DNA of 15,961 nucleotides from Limnohabitans sp. (GTDB lineage Bacteria > Pseudomonadota > Gammaproteobacteria > Burkholderiales > Burkholderiaceae_C), in contig JAKFXJ010000065.1 of NCBI GenBank assembly GCA_021731425.1, positions 1 to 15,961 on the forward strand, written 5' to 3'. The notes under the pieces are model-generated. The model was not told the origin of the DNA, made no database searches, and saw only the letters and a list, made by a program, of their open reading frames with translations. Shown in pieces: positions 1 to 7,591 of the stretch. How positions within the stretch are numbered: the stretch's first letter is position 1; each line of letters begins with the position of its first letter. Position numbers and translations under genes: made by a program.

Positions 1-139
1 ACGCTTTGGCAGCACCGCCGAACTTGGCAGCCAACACGGTGGTGATGGCGGCAGTCAGGGTGGTTTTGCCGTGGTCAACGTGACCGATGGTGCCCACGTT
101 CACGTGGGGCTTGGTCCGTTCGAATTTTTCCTTAGCCAT
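1..139 (-). CDS. tuf: Elongation factor Tu, N-terminal fragment (cut by window edge)
   Basis: EF-Tu is the GTPase that carries aminoacyl-tRNA to the ribosome. Only the first 46 codons lie in the window; the gene runs off the left edge. The start [20 protein letters not shown] is typical, and the P-loop GHVDHGKT (residues 19-26) is complete. The ATG at 139-137 follows AAGGA about seven bases upstream, a good ribosome binding site. It is the last gene of the str operon, 207 bases after fusA, a longer gap than usual that carries several inverted repeats. Bacteria of this group often have a second tuf copy elsewhere; that cannot be seen here. Confidence 0.97.
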   Translation of the reverse strand, partial: MAKEKFERTKPHVNVGTIGHVDHGKTTLTAAITTVLAAKFGGAAKA

Positions 140-162
140 TTTTCAATCCTTAAAAAGAGCAA

Positions 163-218
163 TGCCCGTGTGTTGGTTTAATGTTTGCATCAGGTTGCTT
201 GATCACTCCGCACGGGCA
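163..218 (-). promoter_or_regulatory. Stem in the tuf leader followed by a short U-rich stretch
   Basis: TGCCCGTG at 163-170 is the exact reverse complement of CACGGGCA at 211-218; one G-U and one G-C pair extend the stem to ten pairs (163-172 with 209-218). The loop is long, about 36 nt. Read on the minus strand, the stem is followed by TTGCTCTTTTT and then the tuf ribosome binding site. It could be an attenuator-like or mRNA-stabilising element in the tuf leader. The long loop weakens the case for an intrinsic terminator. Confidence 0.35.
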
Positions 219-298
219 CAGAGTGGCACTTGATCGCAGACAGTTTCTGAACTTTCAGATCTGACTATGGCTTGCTTTTCGCTTGCTTTTAATCAGAG

Positions 299-338
299 GT
301 GCCCGAGCAAATTCGCTGGGGCGAATTTGGTCCGGCAC
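299..338 (-). promoter_or_regulatory. Long imperfect hairpin in the fusA-tuf spacer
   Basis: The core is a perfect 9-bp stem, CAAATTCGC (308-316) with GCGAATTTG (321-329), closed by a 4-base loop. Outside it, one mismatch (307/330), two pairs (305-306 with 331-332), one mismatch (304/333) and five pairs (299-303 with 334-338) extend it to 16 pairs with two single mismatches. It begins eight bases after the fusA stop. No T-run follows on the minus strand, so it is not a standard intrinsic terminator. An mRNA processing or stability element that sets tuf output apart from fusA is a reasonable inference. Confidence 0.55.
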
Positions 339-346
339 ACATGCAT

Positions 347-2449
347 TTACTTGGCTCTTGCGGCAACAATGGCTTCTGCCACGTTGCGAGGCGCTTCAGC
401 GTAGTGCTTGAATTCCATCGTGTAGGTGGCGCGACCTTGCGACATGGAGCGCAATGTGGTCGAGTAACCGAACATTTCGGACAAGGGCACTTCGGCCTTG
501 ATGGCTTTGCCGCCACCGACCATGTCGTCCATACCCTGGACCATGCCACGGCGTGATGACAAGTCGCCCATCACGTTACCGGCGTAGTCTTCTGGGGTCT
601 CGACTTCCACAGCCATCATCGGCTCCAGAATGACGGGATTGGCTTTACGACAACCTTCTTTGAAACCAAAGATGGCGGCCATCTTGAAGGCCATTTCGTT
701 CGAGTCCACATCGTGGTACGAACCGAAGTGCAGGGTGACCTTGACGTCGACCACAGGGTAGCCAGCCAAAACGCCTTGACCCAAAGCTTCGATCACGCCT
801 TTTTCCACCGCAGGGATGTATTCGCGAGGAACCACACCGCCCTTGATGGCGTCGACGAATTCGAAGCCCTTGCCAGGCTCCTGGGGCTCAACCTTCAGAA
901 CCACGTGGCCGTACTGACCCTTACCACCAGACTGACGCACGAACTTGCCTTCGGCTTCGTCAACGGTCTTGCGGATGGTTTCGCGGTAAGCCACTTGAGG
1001 CTTGCCGACGTTGGCTTCCACACCGAATTCGCGCTTCATGCGGTCCACGATGATTTCCAGGTGCAATTCGCCCTGGCCGCCAATGATGGTCTGACCGGAT
1101 TCTTCGTCGGTTTGCACGCGGAACGATGGGTCTTCAGCAGCCAGACGCGACAGGGCCATGCCCATCTTTTCCTGGTCGGCTTTGGACTTGGGCTCGACAG
1201 CTTGACGGATCACGGAGTCAGGGAACACCATGCGCTCGAGGGTGATCACGGAGTTCGGATCACACAGGGTTTCGCCGGTGGTCACGTCTTTCAAGCCCAC
1301 GCAAGCGGCGATATCGCCCGCACGGATTTCGTCGACTTCTTCACGGTTGTTGGCATGCATCTGCACAATACGGCCGATACGCTCTTTCTTGCCGCGCACC
1401 GCGTTGTATACGGTGTCGCCTTTTTTCAGAACGCCCGAATAAACGCGCACGAAAGTGAGCTGACCCACAAACGGGTCGGTCATCAGTTTGAACGCCAAAG
1501 CGGCAAACTTTTCATCGTCGTCTGCCTTGCGGGTGATTTCTTTTTCGTCTTCGTCAAAGCCCTTGATGGCTTTCACGTCCAAAGGAGAAGGCATCAATTC
1601 GATGACCGCGTCCAACATGCGCTGCACGCCTTTGTTCTTGAAGGCGGTACCGCACAACATGGGCTGAATTTCGCCAGCGATGGTGCGCACACGCAGACCG
1701 TGTGTGATTTCTTCTTCGGACAAGTCGCCTTCTTCAAGGTACTTGTTCATCAGGTCTTCAGAGGCTTCGGCAGCAGCTTCGACCATCTTCTCGCGCCACT
1801 CTTTGGCCACTTCGACCAAGTCGGCTGGGATCTCTTCGAAGGTGAACTTCATGCCCTGGGAAGCTTCGTCCCAGATGATGGCCTTCATCTTGCGCAGATC
1901 AACCACGCCGGTGAAGTTTTCTTCAGCGCCGATTGGGATCACGATTGGCACGGGGTTGGCCTTCAGACGCAACTTCATTTGCTCAACGACTTTGAAGAAG
2001 TTGGCACCGGTGCGGTCCATCTTGTTCACAAAGGCCAAACGTGGCACTTTGTACTTGTTGGCCTGACGCCACACAGTTTCAGACTGGGGCTGCACGCCGC
2101 CCACAGCGCAGTAAACCATGCAAGCGCCGTCCAGCACGCGCATGGAACGCTCAACTTCAATGGTGAAGTCAACGTGGCCGGGGGTGTCGATGATGTTGAT
2201 GCGGTGGTCTTCGAAAGAGCTGTCCATGCCCTTCCAGAAGCAGGTGGTGGCAGCCGAGGTTATCGTGATGCCACGCTCTTGCTCTTGCTCCATCCAGTCC
2301 ATGGTGGCAGCGCCGTCGTGCACTTCACCAATCTTGTGGTTCACGCCGGTATAAAAAAGAATACGCTCTGTCGTTGTGGTCTTGCCAGCGTCGATGTGCG
2401 CCGAAATACCAATGTTGCGATAGCGCTCGATGGGGGTAGTGCGAGCCAT
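347..2449 (-). CDS. fusA: Elongation factor G
   Basis: EF-G is the GTPase that drives tRNA-mRNA translocation and, with the recycling factor, splits ribosomes after termination. The 700-residue length is normal for the family. GTPase motifs are all visible: P-loop AHIDAGKT (17-24), switch I RGITI (59-63), DTPGH (88-92), NKMD (142-145) and a G5-like CGTAF near 265. The remainder matches EF-G domains II-V. The frame is open to a TTG at 2461, but the ATG at 2449 is chosen because GGAG lies six to seven bases before it and [14 protein letters not shown] is the usual start. It is the third gene of the str operon, 99 bases after rpsG. Confidence 0.98.
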   Translation of the reverse strand: MARTTPIERYRNIGISAHIDAGKTTTTERILFYTGVNHKIGEVHDGAATMDWMEQEQERGITITSAATTCFWKGMDSSFEDHRINIIDTPGHVDFTIEVERSMRVLDGACMVYCAVGGVQPQSETVWRQANKYKVPRLAFVNKMDRTGANFFKVVEQMKLRLKANPVPIVIPIGAEENFTGVVDLRKMKAIIWDEASQGMKFTFEEIPADLVEVAKEWREKMVEAAAEASEDLMNKYLEEGDLSEEEITHGLRVRTIAGEIQPMLCGTAFKNKGVQRMLDAVIELMPSPLDVKAIKGFDEDEKEITRKADDDEKFAALAFKLMTDPFVGQLTFVRVYSGVLKKGDTVYNAVRGKKERIGRIVQMHANNREEVDEIRAGDIAACVGLKDVTTGETLCDPNSVITLERMVFPDSVIRQAVEPKSKADQEKMGMALSRLAAEDPSFRVQTDEESGQTIIGGQGELHLEIIVDRMKREFGVEANVGKPQVAYRETIRKTVDEAEGKFVRQSGGKGQYGHVVLKVEPQEPGKGFEFVDAIKGGVVPREYIPAVEKGVIEALGQGVLAGYPVVDVKVTLHFGSYHDVDSNEMAFKMAAIFGFKEGCRKANPVILEPMMAVEVETPEDYAGNVMGDLSSRRGMVQGMDDMVGGGKAIKAEVPLSEMFGYSTTLRSMSQGRATYTMEFKHYAEAPRNVAEAIVAARAK

Positions 2450-2475
2450 ATATTTCTCCAATGATTAAGTACCAA

Positions 2476-2506
2476 AGCCCGCCACCCCAAATGGGGCCAG
2501 CGGGCT
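2476..2506 (-). promoter_or_regulatory. Hairpin in the rpsG-fusA spacer
   Basis: AGCCCGC (2476-2482) pairs with GCGGGCT (2500-2506), and inside it CCCC (2485-2488) pairs with GGGG (2493-2496) around the loop AAAT. The two stems are separated by a small asymmetric internal loop. On the minus strand only TTTGG follows, so at most it is a weak terminator. A partial terminator or RNase processing site between rpsG and fusA is possible. Confidence 0.4.
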
Positions 2507-2548
2507 GGCTTCTGACAGTGTCGGGCTTCTGTGTGAAACCCGTGTGAA

Positions 2549-3019
2549 TCAGAAGCGGAAGTGCGAGAACGCCTTGTTGGCTTCGGCCATGCGGTGAACT
2601 TCGTCACGCTTTTTCATGGCACCACCACGGCCTTCATTGGCCTCGAGCAGTTCGTTGGCCAAACGCAGGGCCATGGACTTCTCACCGCGCTTGCGGGCGG
2701 CTTCTTTGATCCAGCGCATCGACAGGGCCAAGCGGCGAACAGGGCGCACTTCAACAGGCACCTGGTAGTTCGCACCACCCACGCGGCGGGATTTGACTTC
2801 CACCATGGGCTTGACGTTGTTGATGGCGATGGAGAACAGCTCGACAGGGTCTTTGCCTGTTTTCTTTTCCATGGTTTCCAAGGCACCATAAATGATGCGC
2901 TCAGCAACCGCTTTTTTGCCGCCTTCCATGATCACGTTCATGAACTTGGACAACTCGACATTGCCGAACTTGGGATCCGGCAGGATTTCACGTTTAGGGA
3001 CTTCGCGACGACGTGGCAT
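2549..3019 (-). CDS. rpsG: 30S ribosomal protein S7
   Basis: S7 is a primary assembly protein of the 30S head; it binds the 3' domain of 16S rRNA and contacts tRNA at the exit site. The product is 156 residues, the usual length. It starts [20 protein letters not shown] and contains typical S7 blocks such as [29 protein letters not shown] and [16 protein letters not shown] lies a few bases upstream of the ATG and fixes the start. It is the second str operon gene, 165 bases after rpsL and 99 before fusA. In E. coli S7 represses str operon translation by binding the rpsL-rpsG spacer. Whether that holds here is not shown. Confidence 0.98.
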   Translation of the reverse strand: MPRRREVPKREILPDPKFGNVELSKFMNVIMEGGKKAVAERIIYGALETMEKKTGKDPVELFSIAINNVKPMVEVKSRRVGGANYQVPVEVRPVRRLALSMRWIKEAARKRGEKSMALRLANELLEANEGRGGAMKKRDEVHRMAEANKAFSHFRF

Positions 3020-3137
3020 ATTTCACCTCATATTGCTTCAGTTGGTATCTTTTCAGACACCGCGAGCGTTATTCAAAACAGCTCACTTACTCGACCCACC
3101 TGGACAATTCCAAGCTTCGGGTCACTTCGCTGATTCA

Positions 3138-3150
3138 CCGCGCCACGCGG
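3138..3150 (-). promoter_or_regulatory. Small GC hairpin in the rpsL-rpsG spacer (possible S7 target region)
   Basis: CCGCG (3138-3142) pairs with CGCGG (3146-3150) around a 3-base loop, about 35 bases downstream of the rpsL stop on the minus strand. GCTG and CAGC flank it and could extend the structure with internal loops. The rpsL-rpsG spacer is where E. coli S7 binds its own mRNA, so this 165-base gap is the natural place for such a site. The match to that structure is not established. Confidence 0.25.
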
Positions 3151-3184
3151 GAAACAGCACCGAAAAATTTCAACCCAAAAGGGC

Positions 3185-3562
3185 TTACTTGGCCTTTGGT
3201 TTTTTCGCGCCGTACTTGGAGCGCGACTGCTTGCGGTCTTTCACGCCTTGCAGGTCCAAAGAACCGCGGACGATGTGGTAACGCACACCGGGCAAGTCTT
3301 TGACACGACCACCGCGCACCAGAACCACAGAGTGCTCTTGCAGGTTGTGGCCTTCACCACCAATGTAGGAGATGACCTCAAAACCGTTGGTCAAGCGCAC
3401 TTTGGCAACTTTACGCAGAGCGGAGTTAGGTTTTTTTGGCGTTGTGGTGTACACACGGGTGCAGACACCACGACGCTGTGGAGAGTTTTGCATCGCAGGG
3501 CTTTTGGACTTGATCGTTTCGACCTCGCGCCCCTGACGCACCAATTGATTGATGGTTGGCAT
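3185..3562 (-). CDS. rpsL: 30S ribosomal protein S12
   Basis: S12 lies at the decoding centre of the 30S subunit and influences reading accuracy. The product is 125 residues, as expected. The signature stretches [21 protein letters not shown] and [13 protein letters not shown] are present. Lys43 and Lys88, the positions where known streptomycin-resistance substitutions occur, are both lysine, so this looks like the ancestral allele. Asp89, the residue methylthiolated in E. coli, is kept. AGGGA about ten bases upstream supports the ATG at 3562. It is the first gene of the str operon, with a 5' UTR of roughly 65 bases from the promoter at 3635-3664. Confidence 0.98.
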
Positions 3563-3623
3563 TGTTTGTAACGTCCCTAAACGTTGAATTTAGACAAAAG
3601 AAACTTCCCCGCCCCAAAAGCGG

Positions 3624-3654
3624 AAAAGCCCGCCAGTATAACCGTATGGCGGGC
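3624..3654 (-). terminator. Probable intrinsic terminator of the carboxypeptidase gene, overlapping the str promoter
   Basis: GCCCGCCA (3628-3635) is the exact reverse complement of TGGCGGGC (3647-3654), giving an 8-bp GC-rich stem with an 11-base loop. On the minus strand four Ts follow (3627-3624). It lies about 58 bases after the stop codon of the upstream gene. The T-run is short, so it may be leaky. The str operon -10 box is inside the loop and one base of the stem. Confidence 0.55.
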
Positions 3655-3664
3655 CGTGTGGCAA
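3635..3664 (-). promoter_or_regulatory. Sigma70-type promoter of the str operon
   Basis: Read on the minus strand, TTGCCA (3664-3659) and TATACT (3640-3635) are separated by 18 bases. Transcription would start near 3628, leaving a leader of about 65 bases before rpsL. It is the best promoter match upstream of rpsL and is nested in the hairpin at 3628-3654. Confidence 0.7.
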
Positions 3665-3665
3665 G

Positions 3666-3674
3666 TTATCCACA
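3666..3674 (+). promoter_or_regulatory. Consensus DnaA box next to the str promoter
   Basis: TTATCCACA matches the strong E. coli DnaA box exactly. It ends one base from the -35 hexamer of the str promoter, on its upstream side. A single 9-mer can occur by chance, but its placement is that of a regulatory site. Binding is not shown. Confidence 0.4.
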
Positions 3675-3712
3675 ATTTCGCGGTATGAAAGGGGGATCGG
3701 TGGGCTTTCGCT

Positions 3713-4885
3713 TCACTTGATCCACAGCCGCACAGCATCCCAGGCGCGGCCCAGGACACCGGATTGCTCCACCGGCTCCAGCACCAGCAAAGGCACCTCA
3801 AACAAGGCTTTGTCGCCCTGCAACACCTTCAGGCTCCCAACTGCCTGTCCTTTGGTGAACGGCGCCACCAAGGGGTCTGGGCGCACCACTTGGGTTTTGA
3901 GCTGCGCCGCGCTGCCTGCGGGAACCGCCACCACCAAAGGTCGCACCGAACCGAGTTTGAGCACCGGCTGTTTGCCTTTCCACACGGGTGGCGTGACCAC
4001 GGCCTGGTTGGCATCAAAAAGTTTCACCGCGTCAAACGCCGAATAACCCCAGTTCAGCAGCTTCTGGCTCTCGTTGGCGCGGGCATTTTCACTGTCGGCC
4101 CCCAACACCACACTCAGCAAGCGGCGTGTCCCCACATTGGGCAGCTCTCGCTTGGCCGAGGCCACCAGGCAGTAGCCCGCAGCCTGGGTGTGGCCGGTTT
4201 TGAGGCCGTCCACACTGGCGTCGCGAAACAGCAACAGGTTGCGGTTGGTGTCGTTGGCCGCCGGAGTCCCTTCGTAGCGGTATTTTTTGATGGCGTAATA
4301 AGGCACGTAATCTGGGAAGTCGCGCATCAGGCGCGTGGCCAGCAGGGCCAAGTCACGGGCGGTGGTGGAGTGACCTGGGGCCGTCAAGCCTTCCGGATTT
4401 TTGTACTGTGTGTTGTGCATGCCCAAAAAGACCGCCTGGTCGTTCATCAGCTGCACAAAGCGCTCGACACTGCCCGCCACGCCTTCGGCCAGGGCTACCG
4501 TCGCGTCGTTGCCCGATTGGACAATCATGCCCTTGATCAAGTCCTCCACGGGCACTCTCATCTTGGGGTCGATGAACATGCGCGATCCTGGCATCTTCCA
4601 AGCGCGCTCGGACACCGGCAAGGTCTGCTTGATGTCGATTTTGCGGTTTTTCAGGGCGTCAAAGACCAAATAGGCCGTCATCAGCTTGGTCAGCGAGGCC
4701 GGCTCTACCGCCATATCGGGGTCTTTGGCCGCGAGCACCTGGTTGGCCGTCACATCCATCAACAAATAAGCTTTGGCTGCGATTTCAGGCGCTTGTGGCA
4801 TCTGGGCCTGGGCAGCCCAAACGGTGGCGGCAAGCCAAGTTCCCAGCAAAAATTTCAAAAATGTGTTCATGCGCTTGTCTGTCAT
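3713..4885 (-). CDS. dacA: D-alanyl-D-alanine carboxypeptidase (PBP5/6 type)
   Basis: This periplasmic enzyme removes the terminal D-alanine from peptidoglycan pentapeptides and so limits cross-linking. The three serine-peptidase S11 motifs are in order: SLTK (64-67, catalytic serine and lysine), SGN (124-126) and KTG (229-231). A signal peptide ending near AQA/Q (about 28) precedes the mature protein. The C-terminal 100 residues fit the PBP5 beta-rich domain, and the end GRAWDAVRLWIK can form the amphipathic helix that anchors the family to the inner membrane. The length of 390 residues is normal. Two starts are possible, ATG 4885 or ATG 4870 (MNTFLKFLLG); neither has a clear ribosome binding site, and both keep the signal peptide. 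It lies 87 bases after the hydrolase gene. The symbol could equally be dacC. Confidence 0.9.
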   Translation of the reverse strand: MTDKRMNTFLKFLLGTWLAATVWAAQAQMPQAPEIAAKAYLLMDVTANQVLAAKDPDMAVEPASLTKLMTAYLVFDALKNRKIDIKQTLPVSERAWKMPGSRMFIDPKMRVPVEDLIKGMIVQSGNDATVALAEGVAGSVERFVQLMNDQAVFLGMHNTQYKNPEGLTAPGHSTTARDLALLATRLMRDFPDYVPYYAIKKYRYEGTPAANDTNRNLLLFRDASVDGLKTGHTQAAGYCLVASAKRELPNVGTRRLLSVVLGADSENARANESQKLLNWGYSAFDAVKLFDANQAVVTPPVWKGKQPVLKLGSVRPLVVAVPAGSAAQLKTQVVRPDPLVAPFTKGQAVGSLKVLQGDKALFEVPLLVLEPVEQSGVLGRAWDAVRLWIK

Positions 4886-4972
4886 GCGTGGATGGTTTGT
4901 CCATAGCGACCCGTTTCGGGTGGGGCACTGGGCGTATTGAACAAATGAGGCCCTGGGCTCCAGCCTGAGGGG

Positions 4973-5599
4973 TCAAGTCCTCAAGTGGCGCACCACCAAG
5001 GATTTGAGCAGGGGCAATTGTCCGTGAAAGAAGTGCTCACACCCCGGAATCACGGTGATGGGCAAGGATTGAGGGCGAGCCCACTCCATCACGCTGGCCA
5101 GCGGCACCGTATCGTCCTGCTCACCATGCAACACCAGGCAGCGCTCGTGCAACTCGGGGGCCACCGGAGCCACCTCAAAACGCGATGCGGCCGTGCCCAC
5201 CAACACCAGTTGTTGGGGTGGCCGTTGATGACCCAGGGCCTGCACCACATGGCTGGTGACAAATGCACCAAACGAAAACCCAGCCAGCGCCAGCGGCCCT
5301 GCGGGTGCCACCTGGGTGATGACTTGCTGCATGTCGATGGCTTCGCCGCGGCCTTCGTCGTAAGTGCCCTCGCTCGCACCCACACCTCTGAAATTGAAGC
5401 GCACGGCTCGCCAGCCGCTTTGCACAAAAGCACGCGCCAAGGTTTGCACCACTTTGTTTTGCATGGTGCCGCCAAACAAAGGGTGAGGGTGGGCAATCAC
5501 GGCCGTGCCTTGCGCTGCGCCATCGATGGGCTCGTCCAGCAAGGCCTCAATCTGCCCAGCTTGGCCTTGCAAGCTGAGCGTGCGGGTCGTGGGGTTCAT
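4973..5599 (-). CDS. Alpha/beta hydrolase of unknown substrate
   Basis: This is a 208-residue single-domain alpha/beta hydrolase of the small bacterial type that carries a HPHPLFGGTMxNKVV block after strand 3 (residues 37-51). The nucleophile elbow is GFSFG with Ser109. The acid is probably Asp162 or Asp163 in GEQDDTVP, and the base His189 in GCEHFFHG. No signal peptide or membrane segment is visible, so it should be cytoplasmic. Its ATG overlaps the ferredoxin stop by one base (TGATG), which points to translational coupling. The substrate cannot be told from sequence; an esterase or thioesterase is likely. Confidence 0.85.
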   Translation of the reverse strand: MNPTTRTLSLQGQAGQIEALLDEPIDGAAQGTAVIAHPHPLFGGTMQNKVVQTLARAFVQSGWRAVRFNFRGVGASEGTYDEGRGEAIDMQQVITQVAPAGPLALAGFSFGAFVTSHVVQALGHQRPPQQLVLVGTAASRFEVAPVAPELHERCLVLHGEQDDTVPLASVMEWARPQSLPITVIPGCEHFFHGQLPLLKSLVVRHLRT

Positions 5600-5943
5600 C
5601 AGCGTCCCAGGTGCTCGGGTGTCAGCAATCGCTGGACCACTTGGCCATTTTTCAGGTGCGAATCGACGATTTCGTCGATGTCATTCGTGTCCACAAAGGT
5701 GTACCAAACGCCTTCCGGGTACACCACGGCCACAGGCCCACCGGCGCAGCGGTCCAAGCAACCGGCCTTGTTGACCCGAACCGCGCCGGGACCGTTCAGT
5801 CCGAGATCTTTCACTCGGGACTTGCAATGGTCAAAGGCGGCTTGGGCGTTGTGTTGTGCGCAGCAGGCTTCGTTGTTTTTGCGCTCGTTCAGGCAAAAAA
5901 AGATGTGGCGCTTGAAATAAGGGCTGGGGGTTTCGGTACTCAT
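5599..5943 (-). CDS. Thioredoxin-like [2Fe-2S] ferredoxin domain protein
   Basis: The 114-residue product fits the thioredoxin-fold [2Fe-2S] ferredoxins, the family related to the NuoE subunit of complex I. The opening RHIFFCLNER (Cys17), then Cys27/Cys28, and the CLDRC pair (Cys62 and Cys66, spaced CxxxC) followed by AGGPVAVVYPEGVWY provide the cluster ligands. It is probably a small soluble electron carrier or regulatory iron-sulfur protein; its partner is unknown. It overlaps the start of the hydrolase gene by one base and follows the VanZ gene by 44 bases. The surrounding leftward group hemJ-vanZ-ferredoxin-hydrolase-dacA may be one transcript. Confidence 0.88.
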   Translation of the reverse strand: MSTETPSPYFKRHIFFCLNERKNNEACCAQHNAQAAFDHCKSRVKDLGLNGPGAVRVNKAGCLDRCAGGPVAVVYPEGVWYTFVDTNDIDEIVDSHLKNGQVVQRLLTPEHLGR

Positions 5944-5987
5944 CCGGCAATTTTAGGCCTCCGCCTGAAAGCCGGGGTTCAACCCAC

Positions 5988-7094
5988 TCATGAAAGGCCA
6001 GGCCAAGCCAGTCGGCGCACCAAATACGCCAGCAAGGCATAGGGCCACAGCCAGCCCAGCCACTGAATCAAACCATGAAAACGGATGAAGCGCCCCTGCT
6101 CCCAAGTCTGCAGCGTCAAGGAAAAATACACATCGGCCGATGCGCTGTTGAGCAAGCTCAGCTGCAACACCAAAGCCGCCAAAGCCAGCACCCAGCACAG
6201 CCGGGGTGGGCACAAAGACAGCAGCGCAGCCCCCACCACAGCCCAGATCAATCCCATCAGCACCTCGGGGCTGATCCACCCCCATGCATGCACGGGGCCA
6301 TAAGTCAAAGTGGCCGACAAAGCGCTGGCCAACAAGCCCACCGTCAAGCACACCCCAGCCAGAACCCAACGCTGCGGTCTGCGGCGGACCACACCAAAGG
6401 CCAGCAAACAGGGCAAGAGCAAACCGATGGCCACACACAATGTCTCCATCAAGGGCAACAAGGGCTGAAGTTCAGCCGTGCGAACGGGCCACCAATCGAG
6501 CCAAGGGGTGTCTTGCAACCACTCGATCCAGGTGGTCTCCACGCGCTCAAACACATGGCCCAGACCAAAAGGCACGGGAGCCGGAAACAACAAAGCCAAG
6601 GGCCACAGGGCCAACAAGGCCAGCGCACCCGTGGCCTCGGATTCAAACCACCGGTCCCTGAACCGGCCCCAGAGCTCAATCAGCCCCGCCCAAGCCAGGC
6701 CACTGGCCACCACGGCACCGGCCCAAGCGCCGCCCACGTTCAGCAACCAATCGAGGTTGGAGGGCACGCGCACCGGCAGGAACATTTGCAGCGACTCCAT
6801 CGCGAAAGACAAAGCCGCGGCCACCAAAGTGGCCAGGGTGATGGCAGGCCAGTCTCGGCGGCTGCGGTGCACAGCCAGTGCCAGCAAAAAGCCCAAGGGG
6901 GCATAACCCAGCACGTTGGACAACACGTCAAACCCGGTCCAGTAACGCGGCCAAGATGCCGTCAAGAATGACCAGGACAACACACCCTGAAAGCGCCAGC
7001 TGTCAAACGGGTACAGGCTGGCATAGGCGATCAGGGCCGCATACAGCCAGAACAAAGGCCAAGCGGTGGTTTTGCGCCAGGTTGACTTGCGCAT
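5988..7094 (-). CDS. VanZ-family integral membrane protein
   Basis: The 368-residue product is largely hydrophobic, with roughly eight to ten predicted membrane spans. The N-terminal 130 residues match the VanZ-like domain: an opening span with YASLYPFDSW, then DVLSNVLGYAPLGFLLAL, and AMESLQMFLPVRVPSNLDWLLNVGGAWAG in sections, with the conserved acidic and asparagine residues of that family. The C-terminal half adds more spans with no recognisable motif. VanZ proteins raise teicoplanin tolerance in enterococci, but the broad family has no established function. The ATG at 7094 follows AAGG at close spacing and lies only 19 bases after the hemJ stop, so the two are probably cotranscribed. Confidence 0.85.
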   Translation of the reverse strand: MRKSTWRKTTAWPLFWLYAALIAYASLYPFDSWRFQGVLSWSFLTASWPRYWTGFDVLSNVLGYAPLGFLLALAVHRSRRDWPAITLATLVAAALSFAMESLQMFLPVRVPSNLDWLLNVGGAWAGAVVASGLAWAGLIELWGRFRDRWFESEATGALALLALWPLALLFPAPVPFGLGHVFERVETTWIEWLQDTPWLDWWPVRTAELQPLLPLMETLCVAIGLLLPCLLAFGVVRRRPQRWVLAGVCLTVGLLASALSATLTYGPVHAWGWISPEVLMGLIWAVVGAALLSLCPPRLCWVLALAALVLQLSLLNSASADVYFSLTLQTWEQGRFIRFHGLIQWLGWLWPYALLAYLVRRLAWPGLS

Positions 7095-7113
7095 AAGCCT
7101 TGATTGCCAGGCC

Positions 7114-7542
7114 TTAAAAAGGCTTGACCACCACCAACATGACAGCGGCCACCATCATCAACACCGGCGCTTCGTTGAACCAGCGGAACCAGACATGGCT
7201 GCGCTGCATCTGCCCGTTTTCAAACTTGCGCAAAAGGACACCACAACTGTGGTGGTAACCCAACAAAGCCAGCACGATCAGCAATTTCGCATGCATCCAG
7301 CCTTGGCCAGGGCCCATGCCGATACCGTAATAAAGCCAAAGCCACAGGCCCAGCGCCAAGGCCGGAACGGCCAGGATGGTCATGAAGCGGTACAGCTTGC
7401 GGGCCATCAGCAACAAGCGCTCACGTTCAGCGGTCGAGTCGGCCGGCACCATGGCCAAGTTGACATAAATGCGCGGCAAATAAAACAGGCCAGCAAACCA
7501 GCTGGCGATGAAAACAATGTGAAGGGCTTTGATCCAGAGCAT
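7114..7542 (-). CDS. hemJ: Protoporphyrinogen IX oxidase, HemJ type
   Basis: HemJ oxidises protoporphyrinogen IX to protoporphyrin IX, the next-to-last step of protohaem synthesis, in the inner membrane. The product of 142 residues has about four membrane spans and the family blocks LWIKALHIVFIASWFAGLFYLPRIYV (residues 2-27, in two parts), RKLYRFMT, and GWMHAKLLIVLALLGYHH. His8, the later histidines and the arginine/tyrosine pair of the first block are typical of HemJ. The frame is open to a TTG at 7593, but ATG 7542 is chosen because homologues begin MLWIKALHIV and the longer start lies in a terminator T-run. Its 5' side carries a structured RNA (7592-7693). Divergent hemB supports the haem role. 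Confidence 0.9.
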   Translation of the reverse strand: MLWIKALHIVFIASWFAGLFYLPRIYVNLAMVPADSTAERERLLLMARKLYRFMTILAVPALALGLWLWLYYGIGMGPGQGWMHAKLLIVLALLGYHHSCGVLLRKFENGQMQRSHVWFRWFNEAPVLMMVAAVMLVVVKPF

Positions 7543-7591
7543 GCTTCGAGTGTAGCCAGTGAAGGCCGAGGCAAGGGCCTGTTCGCAGGGC

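Noticed and set aside
713..2464. 583-residue open frame antisense to fusA
   Set aside because: It mirrors the codon bias of a highly expressed GC-rich gene; its product is rich in His/Phe/Val/Asp as expected for a complement frame and fits no family.
3764..4906. 380-residue open frame antisense to the carboxypeptidase gene
   Set aside because: The real gene on the other strand has all three catalytic motifs; the antisense product is low-complexity His/Gln/Arg-rich with no motif.
7095..7125. AAGCCTT/AAGGCTT inverted repeat at the hemJ-vanZ junction as a terminator
   Set aside because: It has a 17-base loop, is AT-weak, overlaps the VanZ ribosome binding site and is not followed by Ts; the two genes look cotranscribed.
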